From the NCBI GenBank assembly GCA_963771715.1, contig CAVYUQ010000003.1, positions 496,001-560,000 of the forward strand: a stretch of 64,000 bases of DNA. Direction: 5' to 3'. Both the position numbers and the translations under genes were made by a program. Source of the stretch: JACVRW01 sp963771715 (lineage in GTDB: Bacteria; Actinomycetota; Thermoleophilia; Solirubrobacterales; Thermoleophilaceae). The notes under the pieces are model-generated. The model made no database searches. It was not told where the DNA came from and was given only the letters and a program-made list of their open reading frames with translations. Positions 38,472 to 47,314 of the stretch are shown one piece after another. Position 1 is the stretch's first letter, and each line of letters starts with the position of its first letter.

Positions 38472-38873
38472 ATGCCCCAGGCAGTTCCCACACAACACCC
38501 CGCGGTCGTGCTCCGCTCCCACTACCGGCAGCTGCGCGCGCTGCTAGCGGTCGCCACGATCGCCGTCGTCGGCCTGAGCGCCGCGGTCGTCATCCTCGCC
38601 AACGACCAGGACCAGATCACCGGCAGTAGCGCTGTCCGGCCCGCCGAATCGATCCGCTACGGCGGCTTCAACCCGGCGACGGGCCGACCCGAGTCGGCAC
38701 CGCTCGCGCGGCGAGAGCATCCGCTGCAGAGCAATCTGGTCACCGGCAGCCGCTACGACAGCGGCCCCAACGAAGGCGCAAGGCGGAAGGACGACAGCAA
38801 GAACGCGGCGACCGGCGACTTCGGGGGTGATGCCCCCGAGAGCCTGAATGGGCCTGGCGCACGGACCGACTAG
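38472..38873 (+). CDS. Small membrane-anchored protein divergent from the regulator
   Basis: The 133-residue product starts at ATG 38472 behind an AGGAGG ribosome site. One membrane helix (LLAVATIAVVGLSAAVVILA) near residues 22-42 follows a short cytoplasmic end. The outer part is charged and disordered (RYGGFNPATGRPESAP, SRYDSGPNEGARRKDD). No enzyme motif is seen. It is divergent from the SARP-type regulator with 189 bp between starts, and a strong terminator follows, so it is a monocistronic unit and a candidate target or input of that regulator. Confidence 0.65.
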   Translation: MPQAVPTQHPAVVLRSHYRQLRALLAVATIAVVGLSAAVVILANDQDQITGSSAVRPAESIRYGGFNPATGRPESAPLARREHPLQSNLVTGSRYDSGPNEGARRKDDSKNAATGDFGGDAPESLNGPGARTD

Positions 38874-38967
38874 TCCCGCCCACTAGCTCTCGCAGAGAAC
38901 GACGAAGGGGCGGACCGCCGTCCCCTAGCCGGAGGCTCCCGACAAGCCAGCAGCGCCGCAGTGCGAG

Positions 38968-38996
38968 CCGAGGGTCCGCCACGAGCGGACCCTCGG
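38968..38996 (+). terminator. Strong hairpin terminator
   Basis: CCGAGGGTCCGC (38968-38979) pairs without mismatch with GCGGACCCTCGG (38985-38996) over the loop CACGA, 95 bp after the stop of the small membrane protein. The rest of 38874-39214 holds no gene I can support, only this hairpin and a 20-bp repeat. Confidence 0.75.
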
Positions 38997-39140
38997 CCGT
39001 CGCCGCCGGCGAGAGCTCGCGGCACACCGAACCGAGCTGAGTGCGTACAAGAGTCCGCCGGCCAGCAGAGTGTCGCTCGCCCATGAAAGCGGCAGCGAAG
39101 GCGGCAGCCTCGATGCGCAAGCTGCGGCCCCGCCGCGATG

Positions 39141-39160
39141 GCGTGTACCCGTTTCGTACC
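39141..39160 (+). repeat. 20-bp direct repeat, copy 2
   Basis: Identical to 33372-33391. It lies 54 bp from the intact tRNA-Arg, inside the putative element. Its position beside both attachment copies suggests a role in the insertion, such as recombinase arm binding. Confidence 0.55.
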
Positions 39161-39214
39161 TCCGGGAGAGCCCCAGCAGTAGGCGTGGAACGCAAAGTCC
39201 CTGCAAATCCCCAG

Positions 39215-39278
<64 letters not shown>

Positions 39279-39288
<10 letters not shown>

Positions 39289-40505
39289 TCGCCAGGAGAC
39301 GATAGCCCTACCGCGAGCGGCTCGGGGCGCGTTTCCTCGAGCCGCGGGTGGTGCAGCTCCGCCGACTCGACGAGCCCGTCCACGATCTCCTCGATGTCCG
39401 CCGTGCGCTCGATCTGGCGCAGGTCGTCCGTGTGGCCGCGCGTGACGGCGAGCTTGGAGGAGAAGAGCTGGCAGCAGTCCTCGTCGGGCAGGATCGAGAT
39501 CTCGTAGGTCCCGAGCTGCTTGGCGATCTCGACGATCTCGGCCTTGTCGCGGTCGATCAGCGGTCGCAGCAGCGGCAGCTCGGCGGCCTCCTCCACCACG
39601 GCGAGGTTGGGGAGCGTCTGCGAGGCCACCTGTCCGAGCGAGTCGCCCGTCACGAGCGCCTCGGCGCCCTCGCGGCGGCCGAGCTCCGAGGCCACCTTCA
39701 CCATCAGCCGCCGCTGCGAGAGCACCTGGAGCCGTCCGGCTCCGGCGGTGGCGAGCCGGCGCTGGGCCGTCCCGAACGAGACCACGAACAGGCGCGAGTC
39801 GCCCTGGAAGCGGTCGAGCCGGCCGCCGAGGGCGTACGCCTTGTAGACGGACTCGGGGCCCGTGAACGGCCGCCCGCTGAAGTGAACGAAGTCGCAGCGC
39901 AGGCCGCGCTTCATCATCCGGTAGGCGGCCACGGGCGAGTCGAGCCCGCCGGAGAGCAGCACGAGAGCGCGCCCGCTCGAGCCGACCGGCAGCCCGCCCG
40001 CCCCGCGCAGCCGCTCGCGGGACACGAGCAGCTCCTTGTGGTCCACCTCCACGAACACCTCGAGGTCCGGGTTCGAGAGGTCCACGTCGAGGCCGAGCCG
40101 GACCCGCACCGCCTCGCCGATCACGCGCGACAGCTCGACCGAGCGCAGCGGGAAGCGCTTGTCGCGCCGCCGCGAGCGGATCGCGAACGTGCGTCCGGGA
40201 CGGCCGCGCAGCAGCGCCACAGCGGCGTCGGCGCCGGCCGCGGCGTCGCGCTCGCAGCGCACCGCCGGCTGGACGACGCTCACGCCCGGCAGCGCGAGGC
40301 AGCGCTCGACGAGCGCGTCCTCCGGCACGTCGCCGGTCACGATCAGCACCCCGCCGCGGTGGCGCACCTCGAGCGGTCCGAGGTCGGACGTGAGCCTGCG
40401 CAGGTTGCGCTCCAGCGCATTCACGAACAGCGGCCGGTTGCGTCCCTTGAGTGCCAGCTCGCCGAACTTGAGCAGCACGCAGCGCTCTCCGCGAACCTTC
40501 TCCAT
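39279..40505 (-). CDS. thiI: tRNA 4-thiouridine synthetase
   Basis: ThiI sulfurates U8 of tRNA and can supply sulfur for thiamine. The 408-residue protein has an N-terminal ferredoxin-like/THUMP region (LLKFGELALKGRNRPLF) and a PP-loop domain with ALVLLSGGLDSPVAAY. Conserved LVTGDSLGQVASQTL and DEDCCQLF follow. The C-terminal rhodanese domain of enteric ThiI is absent, as in many other bacteria. Its TAG stop lies in the tRNA-Arg gene, an unusual overlap of a tRNA-modifying enzyme with a tRNA. Confidence 0.92.
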
Positions 40506-40518
40506 TGCAGGAGAGAAG

Positions 40519-41079
40519 TTACTCGTCCTCGTACAGGGATTCGCGGGCCAGCTCGGCGCCGCGCGCCCCGAACAGCCTGACCTCGACGTAGTCGCCCGTG
40601 TACGCGTCGAGCGAGACGAGCGTGAAGCGGTCCTCGACGAGCGTGCACTGGTCCGTGGTCGTGGGGCCGAGCTCGGTCGTCGCGGCCACTCCGTTCGCCA
40701 CCAGCGCCACGCCCCACACGAGCGTGATCACGCCGCGGCGCCCCTCGGTGCCGCGCCAGACGCCGATCTCGTGGTCGGAGAGGTCGAGCGTCCAGTCCGG
40801 GTTCTCGCCGGCGGTCTCCTCGGTGAAGTCCGCCGCCGCGCGGAAGTCTGTGGCCTGCGCGCCCTCGTGCTCGCGCGTGTAGGAGACGAAGCCGAACACC
40901 TCGCCGCCGCCCTCGGCCGGCGCGGTGGCCGGCACGTAGGTCCGCCCGGCCCAGGTGCGGTCCGGGAACCAGCTGATCTCGCCGATCGAGGTCTCCGCCG
41001 CGCCCTCGAAGTGCTCGCCGAGCGCCTCCGCCCAGCGGCCGTAGGGCAGGGGCTCCTGCGGCGGCTCGGCGGCGAACAT
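40519..41079 (-). CDS. Hypothetical soluble protein
   Basis: From ATG 41079 the product has 186 residues and no signal peptide or membrane helix. It is rich in acidic residues and aromatic strands (IGEISWFPDRTWAGRTYVP, DHEIGVWRGTEGRRGVITLVWG) and looks like an alpha/beta domain. I recognise no family. It lies 13 bp before thiI and 41 bp after the galT stop on the same strand, so it may be in one transcript with both. Confidence 0.6.
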   Translation of the reverse strand: MFAAEPPQEPLPYGRWAEALGEHFEGAAETSIGEISWFPDRTWAGRTYVPATAPAEGGGEVFGFVSYTREHEGAQATDFRAAADFTEETAGENPDWTLDLSDHEIGVWRGTEGRRGVITLVWGVALVANGVAATTELGPTTTDQCTLVEDRFTLVSLDAYTGDYVEVRLFGARGAELARESLYEDE

Positions 41080-41120
41080 CGGGACCTGTCTCGGAACTGG
41101 GGGCACGGCGCGCGGGGAAG

Positions 41121-42108
41121 CTACACGTTCGCGTCGCGCAGCCGCTGAGCCGCGTCCTCGGGGGCGAGCACGTTCAGGTGCACGCCCGTGCCGATCTCGA
41201 GGCCCGCGAGCTGCGCGAGCCGAGGCATGATCTCGATGCGCCAGCAGAAGCTCACCGCGTCGCGCGGCGCGGTGCGTACCCACAGGTTGAGCGGGGGCAG
41301 CGCGCCGAGCGTGGCCCGCAGCCGGTTCAGCACCTCGTGGACCAGGTGGCCGCCCAGCGGCCCGTCATCGGAGAAGCGAGCGACCGGGGCGCGCGGCACC
41401 ACCTGGAGGTGGAAGGGCACGCGCGCGGCGAACGGCGCGATCGCCACGGCCTCGTCGTCGATCGCCACGATGCGCTCGCGCCGGCGCACCTCCTCCTGCA
41501 CCAGGTCCTCGAGCAGGTTGCGGCCCTGGGTGCGGTCCGAGTACGCGGTGAAGCGCTCGCGCTCGCGCGCCACGGCGGCGGGCACGAACGGCAGCGCATA
41601 CAGCTGGGCGTGCGTGTGCGGCAGCGAGGCGCCGGCCTCCTTGCCCTCGTTCACGATCACGTGGACGTACGCGGCGTCGTCGTGGGCGCGCATGCGCTCG
41701 CGCCAGACCGACATCGCGGTATCGACCTGCGCCGGGTCGAGCTCAGCCAGCGAGGTCACGGGATCGGGCGCGTTGATGATCACCTCGTGCGCCCCGCGGG
41801 CGGGTCGGCTGGCGAACAGGTCGGGCTCGCCGCGGCCGGAGGCGAGCGGGTCCGTGCCCGGGTCGCCCTCGCCCTCCGAGAGCGCCGGGTACAGGTTCGG
41901 CACCACGCGGACCTTCCAGTCGCCGTTCTCCCGCAGCGCGTACACCTCCGGCGGCGTGCGGTCCTCGTGGCCGGCCGCGAACGGGTCGCTCTCCGGGTCG
42001 ATCGGCTCGCGCGGGTTCACGTCGAGGAACGCGCCCGGGCGCGCGCCCCGCTCGCCGGCCACGATCACGCGCAGGCCGGTGATGGGGTCGATGCGGCAGC
42101 TCAGGCAA
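41121..42108 (-). CDS. galT: Galactose-1-phosphate uridylyltransferase (early +1 interruption)
   Basis: The roughly 328-residue HIT-superfamily enzyme exchanges UMP between UDP-glucose and galactose-1-phosphate. ENGDWKVRVVPNLYPAL, HEVIINAP and the active-site SLPHTHAQLYALP are present, and FHLQVVPRAPV is in the second half. The natural N terminus LPELRIDPITG needs one base removed from CTGCCGCATC near 42095. With that, a TTG start at 42108 overlaps the GNAT stop. No other galactose genes are near. Confidence 0.85.
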
Positions 42109-42532
42109 GGCGCTTCTCCATGGCCACGTGCTCGATGCCCTCCTCTACGAAGGTGGGACCGTACTGCTCGTACCCGGCGCGCTCGTAGAGGGCCTGCGCG
42201 TAGGTCTGTGCGTGCAGCGCGATCGAGTCGGAGCCCGCCTCGCTCGCGATCCTGTCGGCCTCGCGCAGGATCTCGGCGGCCACGTTCTCACCGCGGCGCT
42301 CCTGCTCCACGGCGAGGCGGCCGAGGCGCGCCACCGGGCCCCTGAACAGGAGCCGGCAGGTGCCGATCACGACGCCGTCGTCCACCGCCACGATGTGCGT
42401 GGCCTCCGGGTCGCGGCCGTCCTGGTCGGCCTCGAAGGAGACGCCCTGCTCCTCGCAGAACACACGCCCGCGCAGCTCGAGTGCTGCTGCGAGCTCGTCC
42501 TTCGTGCGTGCTTCGCGGACCTCCACCGTCAA
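42101..42532 (-). CDS. GNAT-family N-acetyltransferase
   Basis: The 143-residue protein has the GNAT fold. The N-terminal strand VEVREARTKDELAAALELR is followed by VVIGTCRLLF. The acetyl-CoA loop is in LGRLAVEQERRGENVAAEILR, and LYERAGYEQYG closes the domain. The TTG at 42532 overlaps the preceding TGA (TTGA); a GTG two codons later is also possible. The substrate is unknown. It is coupled to the TlpA-like gene upstream and to galT downstream. Confidence 0.82.
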   Translation of the reverse strand: MTVEVREARTKDELAAALELRGRVFCEEQGVSFEADQDGRDPEATHIVAVDDGVVIGTCRLLFRGPVARLGRLAVEQERRGENVAAEILREADRIASEAGSDSIALHAQTYAQALYERAGYEQYGPTFVEEGIEHVAMEKRLA

Positions 42533-43002
42533 CGGGCGTAGCGCTCGATGTCCTCCGCCAGCTTGTCCTCGCTGGAGTAACCGCCCTGGTGCACGAACGC
42601 CAGCTCGCCCTTGGAGTCGTAGAACGCCGTGCTCGGGAACGCCTGCACCGCGTTCATGGCAGCGGCGATCTCGAGCTTCGGGTCCTCGAAGTGCCTGAAC
42701 GGCACGGGCTGCTCCTTCAGGAACTGCTCCGCCTCCGAGCGGCTGTCGTTCGAGTTCACGCCGATGAACACCACGTCGCCCTTGCGCTTGGTCGCCTGGT
42801 CCCTGAAGAACGGGAACTCGAGGCGGCACGGGCCGCACCAGGAGGCCCACTTGTTCACCACGACCGGCGTGCCGCGTTGCTTCTGGATGAGGGCCTCGAA
42901 GGAGTCGCGGCCGCCCTTGTAGAAGTCGGCGGTCGGCGGACCGCTCTCCGAGTTGCATCCTGCGAGTGCGATCAGCAGGAGTAACGGAACGAGCCGGCGC
43001 AC
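42529..43002 (-). CDS. TlpA/ResA-like thioredoxin lipoprotein
   Basis: The 157-residue protein has a lipoprotein signal (VPLLLLIALAGC) and a thioredoxin fold with the active site WASWCGPCRLEF, cis-Pro in AFPSTAF and GVNSNDSR. Such proteins reduce disulfides outside the membrane, for example on apocytochrome c. The ccm genes nearby make that role attractive but unproved. GTG at 43002 is chosen because the lipobox then lies at residue 20 or so. Confidence 0.85.
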   Translation of the reverse strand: MRRLVPLLLLIALAGCNSESGPPTADFYKGGRDSFEALIQKQRGTPVVVNKWASWCGPCRLEFPFFRDQATKRKGDVVFIGVNSNDSRSEAEQFLKEQPVPFRHFEDPKLEIAAAMNAVQAFPSTAFYDSKGELAFVHQGGYSSEDKLAEDIERYAR

Positions 43003-43205
43003 CCGGCGAAGGATGGCAGAGGCGGAGCAGCCCCCATCTGCCCCTCCGTGTGCTTCAATAGGTGTACGCCAAGCGTCCCCCCAAGGACCTGGCCCGTCGC
43101 TACTCGCGGGACTCAAGAGAGCGGCGGCGCATCACGGGCGTACCCCGCTGACTCCTGAACGAGCGGCTCGGCGCGCCTCTTTTCCCTTACCGAAACCGCC
43201 TTACC

Positions 43206-45845
43206 GTGGCTGAAAGAAGCTCCGTGGCCGAAGCCTCGCCGGTGTCCGGCGATGAACTGAAGCGCGCCGAGAAATTCGCGCGTGAACCGTTTGTCCTCGA
43301 TGGGGAGGACATCAACACCGCCCTTGCGGAGGACGGCGCGCGCCGTGCCGCACTCGACGCCGCCCTCGGGGAGATGGAAGCGGGGCGCAGCGAGCCGTCG
43401 GTCGAGTGGCGGCGGCAGTTCTCGCTGGTGCTGGGCCTCGAGCGACTGCTGTCGGAGGAGGAGCCGCACCTGGCCGACGGCACCACGCTCTCGGCTCATC
43501 AGGTCGACGCCCTCTCCGGCACGCTGATCGCGCTCGAGGCCGAGCTGCTGATCAGCCGCAACGGCAGCGGCAACGGCAAAGCCGCCTCGGAGGAGCTGCA
43601 TTCCGGCGAGCTCGAGCTCGAGGGCGACGAGCTGCCCGACGAGGAGCCGCTCGACTGGGACCCGGCGGAGGAGGCCGAGGAGGAGGCCGCCGCGGACGCC
43701 GTGGCGGAGGATCCCGGCGCCGCTCGCCGCTTCTGGTTCGAGCACGCCACCGGCGCCGGCAAGACGGTCGCGGCGCTCGGCTTCGTCGAGGCCTCGCGAA
43801 CCGGCGGGATCCTGATCCTCACGCACCGCCGCAACCTCGTGGACCAGTTCCTCGGGGAGCTGCGCGACCGCGGCTACAAGAAGCGCATCTCGCCAGCGCT
43901 GCTGAAGAACGGCGCGGGCGAGCCACCGGCCGGCGGGCCGGTCACGGTGGAGACCTACCAGTGGTTCGTGCGCAACGCCGGCAAGGTCTCCGACGCCTAC
44001 ACGATCGTCATCTGCGACGAGGCCCACACCGCGCTCGGCGAGAAGACGAGCGGCTCGATCCGCCAGTGGATCGGCCCGGTGTTCGTGGGAATGACGGCCA
44101 CGGGCGCGCTGATCGCGCGCCACGTGACGGACCTGTTCCCCACGCAGACCTCGCGCTTCGACCTCGCCCAGGCGGCCCGGCGCGGCGTGATCGCGCCTCT
44201 GCGCTCCGTGCGGATCCCGCCGGGAGTCGGCGTGCGCTCGATCGCGAACGTGCCGCTGAGGCGGGGCGAGGTCGACCAGGACTTCGACCAGGAAGAGCTG
44301 GCCAAGCTGCTCGACCAGACGCCCTTCAACCTGGCGGTGGCGGACCTCTACAAGACCCGCTTCAAGGACGTCCCGGGCGTCGTCTACTCCGCCGGCGTCA
44401 AGCACGCCCACAATGTGGCGAAGGCGTTCCAGGAGGCAGGTATGAAGGCGAAGGCCGTCTCCGGCGAGACGCCGAAGCGCGAGCTCACCCGCGTCCTCGC
44501 GGCCTACGAGCGCGGCGAGATCGACGTGCTCGTGAACGCGCAGCTGCTCGCCGAGGGCTGGAACTCGCCGCGAGCGACGGTCTGCATGCACCTCGCGCCC
44601 ACGGCCTCGAAGCGCATCTACCAGCAGCGCGTGGGGCGCGTCACGCGCCGGACGCCCGGCAAGGAGTCCGGGATCGTCGTGGACTTCGTCCACCCCGCGA
44701 CCCCGAACGACGACCCGGTCGTGACCCTGCACTCGCTGCTCGACCGCGACGTGTACCGCGGCGGCGCGATCGTGGTCGGCCCCGTGCGGCGCGGCCGCGG
44801 CCGCCGGCTGCGGGTGGAGCGCCGCGTGGTGCCCGTGACGGCGGACCAGGACCGCCGCGCCCAGGTATTCGAGCGCGAGCTCTGGCGGATCGCTGTCGAG
44901 CACCTGAGCTGGGGCGAGCAGCAGGCCTGGGCGATGCTCGCCGGCGCGCGTGTGGCCTCGAACAACTGGCGCCGGGCCAAGGCGATGCTCCACTTCGACC
45001 AGACCGGCGAGCTGCGCCGCATCTTCCTGATCACCTGCCTGCGCCGGAACCGCAACACGCAGCTGCGCCTGCGCGCGCTCGGCGAGGTGGGCAACCTACG
45101 CGACCCGGAGGCGTTCGACGACGCCGTGGAGATCGTCGGCGGCTGGTCGCGGGACGAGCGCCGCGAAGGCGTGAAGGTCCTGCTCCAGGCGCTCACCGAG
45201 CGCCAGATCGGCCGCCGCGACCAGGCCGCCCGCTGGCTCTGGCACCTCGCCGAGTACTCCCGCGAGGTGCACGAGGAGTACGCGGTGCAGCGCTGGCCGG
45301 AGACGAAGCGGCTGCTCGGCCTGCTCGTGAACTCGGCGGGTGCGGCGCACGCGCGCAACGCGCGCCGGCTGGTGCAGGCGGCGCGCAAGCAGGACAGGCG
45401 GCTCTCGGCGGCTCTGCTGGCCGCCGCCCTGGCGCACACGCCGGAGGCACAGCAGGTGCTCGACGGCGCCCGCATGCGGATGGCCCGCAAGCCGAGCGCG
45501 CTGGCGCGCGAGCTGCTGCGCAACTTCCCGAAGGGCAAGCGCCGCCGCGGCGGCCGCCGGCGCAAGAAGAAGGGCGCGGGCGAGGCGGAGGGCACGACCG
45601 ACGTGGCCGTGACGCAGAACGAGGCGTTGGACACGGACACCGAGCCCGGGACCGACGCCGACAACGGCGGTGAGGAGGCTGCTCCCAAGCCGCGCCGCAA
45701 GCGCTCACGGCGCCGCCGGCCGAGCGGCGGGGGTGCCAACGGGGGAGGCGCGGACGCCGCGCCCGAGGCGGACGAGAGCGACAGCACCGACAGCGAGGAC
45801 GCCACCGAGCGCCCTGAGCGCCCGGACGAGCGCGACGCCGCCTAG
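43206..45845 (+). CDS. SF2 helicase-like ATPase with acidic insert and basic/acidic tail
   Basis: The 879-residue protein has a full SF2 core: Walker A ATGAGKT at 182-187, ILTHRRNLVDQF (Ia), CDEAH (II), GMTATG (III) and QQRVGRVTRR (VI). A Q-motif-like HQVDAL near residue 98 is separated from Walker A by an acidic, low-complexity insert at about 130-170. After the core, residues 520-760 are helical and may be HEAT-like. The end is a Lys/Arg-Gly block (GKRRRGGRRRKKKG) followed by an acidic tail. The role is not recognised; RNA or DNA remodelling is likely. The start is GTG at 43206. Confidence 0.75.
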   Translation: MAERSSVAEASPVSGDELKRAEKFAREPFVLDGEDINTALAEDGARRAALDAALGEMEAGRSEPSVEWRRQFSLVLGLERLLSEEEPHLADGTTLSAHQVDALSGTLIALEAELLISRNGSGNGKAASEELHSGELELEGDELPDEEPLDWDPAEEAEEEAAADAVAEDPGAARRFWFEHATGAGKTVAALGFVEASRTGGILILTHRRNLVDQFLGELRDRGYKKRISPALLKNGAGEPPAGGPVTVETYQWFVRNAGKVSDAYTIVICDEAHTALGEKTSGSIRQWIGPVFVGMTATGALIARHVTDLFPTQTSRFDLAQAARRGVIAPLRSVRIPPGVGVRSIANVPLRRGEVDQDFDQEELAKLLDQTPFNLAVADLYKTRFKDVPGVVYSAGVKHAHNVAKAFQEAGMKAKAVSGETPKRELTRVLAAYERGEIDVLVNAQLLAEGWNSPRATVCMHLAPTASKRIYQQRVGRVTRRTPGKESGIVVDFVHPATPNDDPVVTLHSLLDRDVYRGGAIVVGPVRRGRGRRLRVERRVVPVTADQDRRAQVFERELWRIAVEHLSWGEQQAWAMLAGARVASNNWRRAKAMLHFDQTGELRRIFLITCLRRNRNTQLRLRALGEVGNLRDPEAFDDAVEIVGGWSRDERREGVKVLLQALTERQIGRRDQAARWLWHLAEYSREVHEEYAVQRWPETKRLLGLLVNSAGAAHARNARRLVQAARKQDRRLSAALLAAALAHTPEAQQVLDGARMRMARKPSALARELLRNFPKGKRRRGGRRRKKKGAGEAEGTTDVAVTQNEALDTDTEPGTDADNGGEEAAPKPRRKRSRRRRPSGGGANGGGADAAPEADESDSTDSEDATERPERPDERDAA

Positions 45846-46517
45846 CTAGCGGAGCAGGTGGACCTCGCCGGCGTCGAGGGTCACGAGGCCGGCCTGGGTC
45901 TTGACGCGCAGGGCGCCCGAGTCGTCGATGCCGTCCGCCACTCCCTCGCCATCGGCCCACCGCACCTGCTCGCCCTTCAGCGCATCCAGCGAGCGCCACG
46001 CCTCCAGCACCCGCGCGGGCGGAGCGCCGAGCCAGCGCGAAAGCGAAGCGAGGACGTCAGCAAGCACGCGCGCGGGGGTCGTCTCGACGCCGGCCAAGCG
46101 CAGCGACGTAGCGGTCTCGGCCAGCTCGTCGGGGAAGCTCTCCGCGAGGACGTTCAGCCCGATCCCCAGCACCGCCCAGCCCTCCTGCGGCCGCCCCTCC
46201 ACCAGGATCCCGGCGACCTTGCGCCCCTGGATCCACACGTCGTTCGGCCACTTGATCGCCGCCTCCACCGGCAGCGCGTCGGCGATCGCCACGGCCGCAG
46301 TCAGCGGCAGCCGCTCGTCCAGCTCGCGCAGCACCACCGACATCAGCACGGCCGATCCGGGCGCCGCCGTCCAGGCGCGGCCCTGACGGCCGTGGCCTGC
46401 GGTCTGCTCGTACGCGGTTACAAGCGTGCCGTGGAGCGCGCCCGCCGCCGCGAGCTCCTTCGCGCGCTCGTTGGTCGAGTCGGTGAGCCGGTGGTGTACG
46501 CGCGGGGAGCCGATCAT
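45846..46517 (-). CDS. birA: Biotin-[acetyl-CoA-carboxylase] ligase
   Basis: The 223-residue enzyme attaches biotin to the carrier domain of biotin carboxylases. It has STNERAKEL, the ATP/biotin loop AGHGRQGRAW, IKWPNDVWIQGRKVAGIL and LGIGLNV. It lacks the N-terminal DNA-binding domain and so is not a repressor. ATG at 46517 overlaps the upstream stop. Its own stop abuts that of the convergent helicase gene. Confidence 0.93.
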   Translation of the reverse strand: MIGSPRVHHRLTDSTNERAKELAAAGALHGTLVTAYEQTAGHGRQGRAWTAAPGSAVLMSVVLRELDERLPLTAAVAIADALPVEAAIKWPNDVWIQGRKVAGILVEGRPQEGWAVLGIGLNVLAESFPDELAETATSLRLAGVETTPARVLADVLASLSRWLGAPPARVLEAWRSLDALKGEQVRWADGEGVADGIDDSGALRVKTQAGLVTLDAGEVHLLR

Positions 46518-47314
46518 CGCGGCCGCAGCCGCACCTCGTCGTCCGGCTTCAGCTCGAGCGTGCCGGCGGCGTCGCCGCGGTTGATCGCGATGGCGAGCGT
46601 GCGGTACGCGTCCTCGTACACGAGCAGCTCGCCCGGGCTCACGTCGGCGAAGGTCTGGGCGTAGGTGGCCACGTAGCGCTCGCCGTGCGCGTCCACCTCG
46701 ACCCGTCCGCCCAGCGTGATGCCGGTGCCGGCAAGCCGCTCGTGATCCACGTTCAGCCCGACGTTCCCGAAGTGGTCGATCACCAGCGCGTGAGCCACCA
46801 CCGCGCCGTCCTCCTCGAGCGGCTCGGGCAGCTCGACTCGCTCGAGCATGTCCGGGTCGAGCGGGTCACCGGCGTCGGCGAGCTCCGCGCCGCGGGCGAG
46901 CCAGGCCGCCACCGGCGCGAAGATGTCACGGCCGTGGAAGGTGGCCGACACCGGCTCGAGCCGGTGCGGCGAGCGCGTGATGTCCACCACCTGGTCCACG
47001 CCCTCGCAGCGCTCCCAGGCCAGGCTGAGAAGGCCGTTGTCCGGTCCCACGAGGATGCGCCCGTCGCCGCTCCGCAGCGCGACCGCACGCCGCTCGGTGC
47101 CCACCTGCGGGTCCACCACCGCCACGTGCACGCCCACCGGCATGTACGGCAGCGTGTTGCGCAGAACGAGTGCCCCCTGGCGCACGGCGTAGCGCTCGAT
47201 CCCGTGCGTGATGTCCACGATCTCGGCCTCCGGGTGGATCGACCTGATCACGCCGTGGCAGACCCCGACGAAGTCGTCGTCACGGCCGTAGTCGGTCAGC
47301 AGGGTCACGATCAC
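46514..47314 (-). CDS. SAM hydrolase / SAM-hydroxide adenosyltransferase (DUF62)
   Basis: The 266-residue protein belongs to the family that cleaves S-adenosylmethionine to adenosine and methionine, related to fluorinase. It begins VIVTLLTDYGRDDDFVGVC, with DITHGIE, VVDPQVGTERRAVAL, PDNGLLSLA, FHGRDIFAPVAAWLA and HALVIDHFGNVGLNV; the conserved Asp-Arg-His triad region is present. GTG at 47314 overlaps the hemD stop. It sits between haem and biotin genes, perhaps to relieve product inhibition of the SAM-dependent methyltransferase. Confidence 0.85.
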   Translation of the reverse strand: MIVTLLTDYGRDDDFVGVCHGVIRSIHPEAEIVDITHGIERYAVRQGALVLRNTLPYMPVGVHVAVVDPQVGTERRAVALRSGDGRILVGPDNGLLSLAWERCEGVDQVVDITRSPHRLEPVSATFHGRDIFAPVAAWLARGAELADAGDPLDPDMLERVELPEPLEEDGAVVAHALVIDHFGNVGLNVDHERLAGTGITLGGRVEVDAHGERYVATYAQTFADVSPGELLVYEDAYRTLAIAINRGDAAGTLELKPDDEVRLRPR

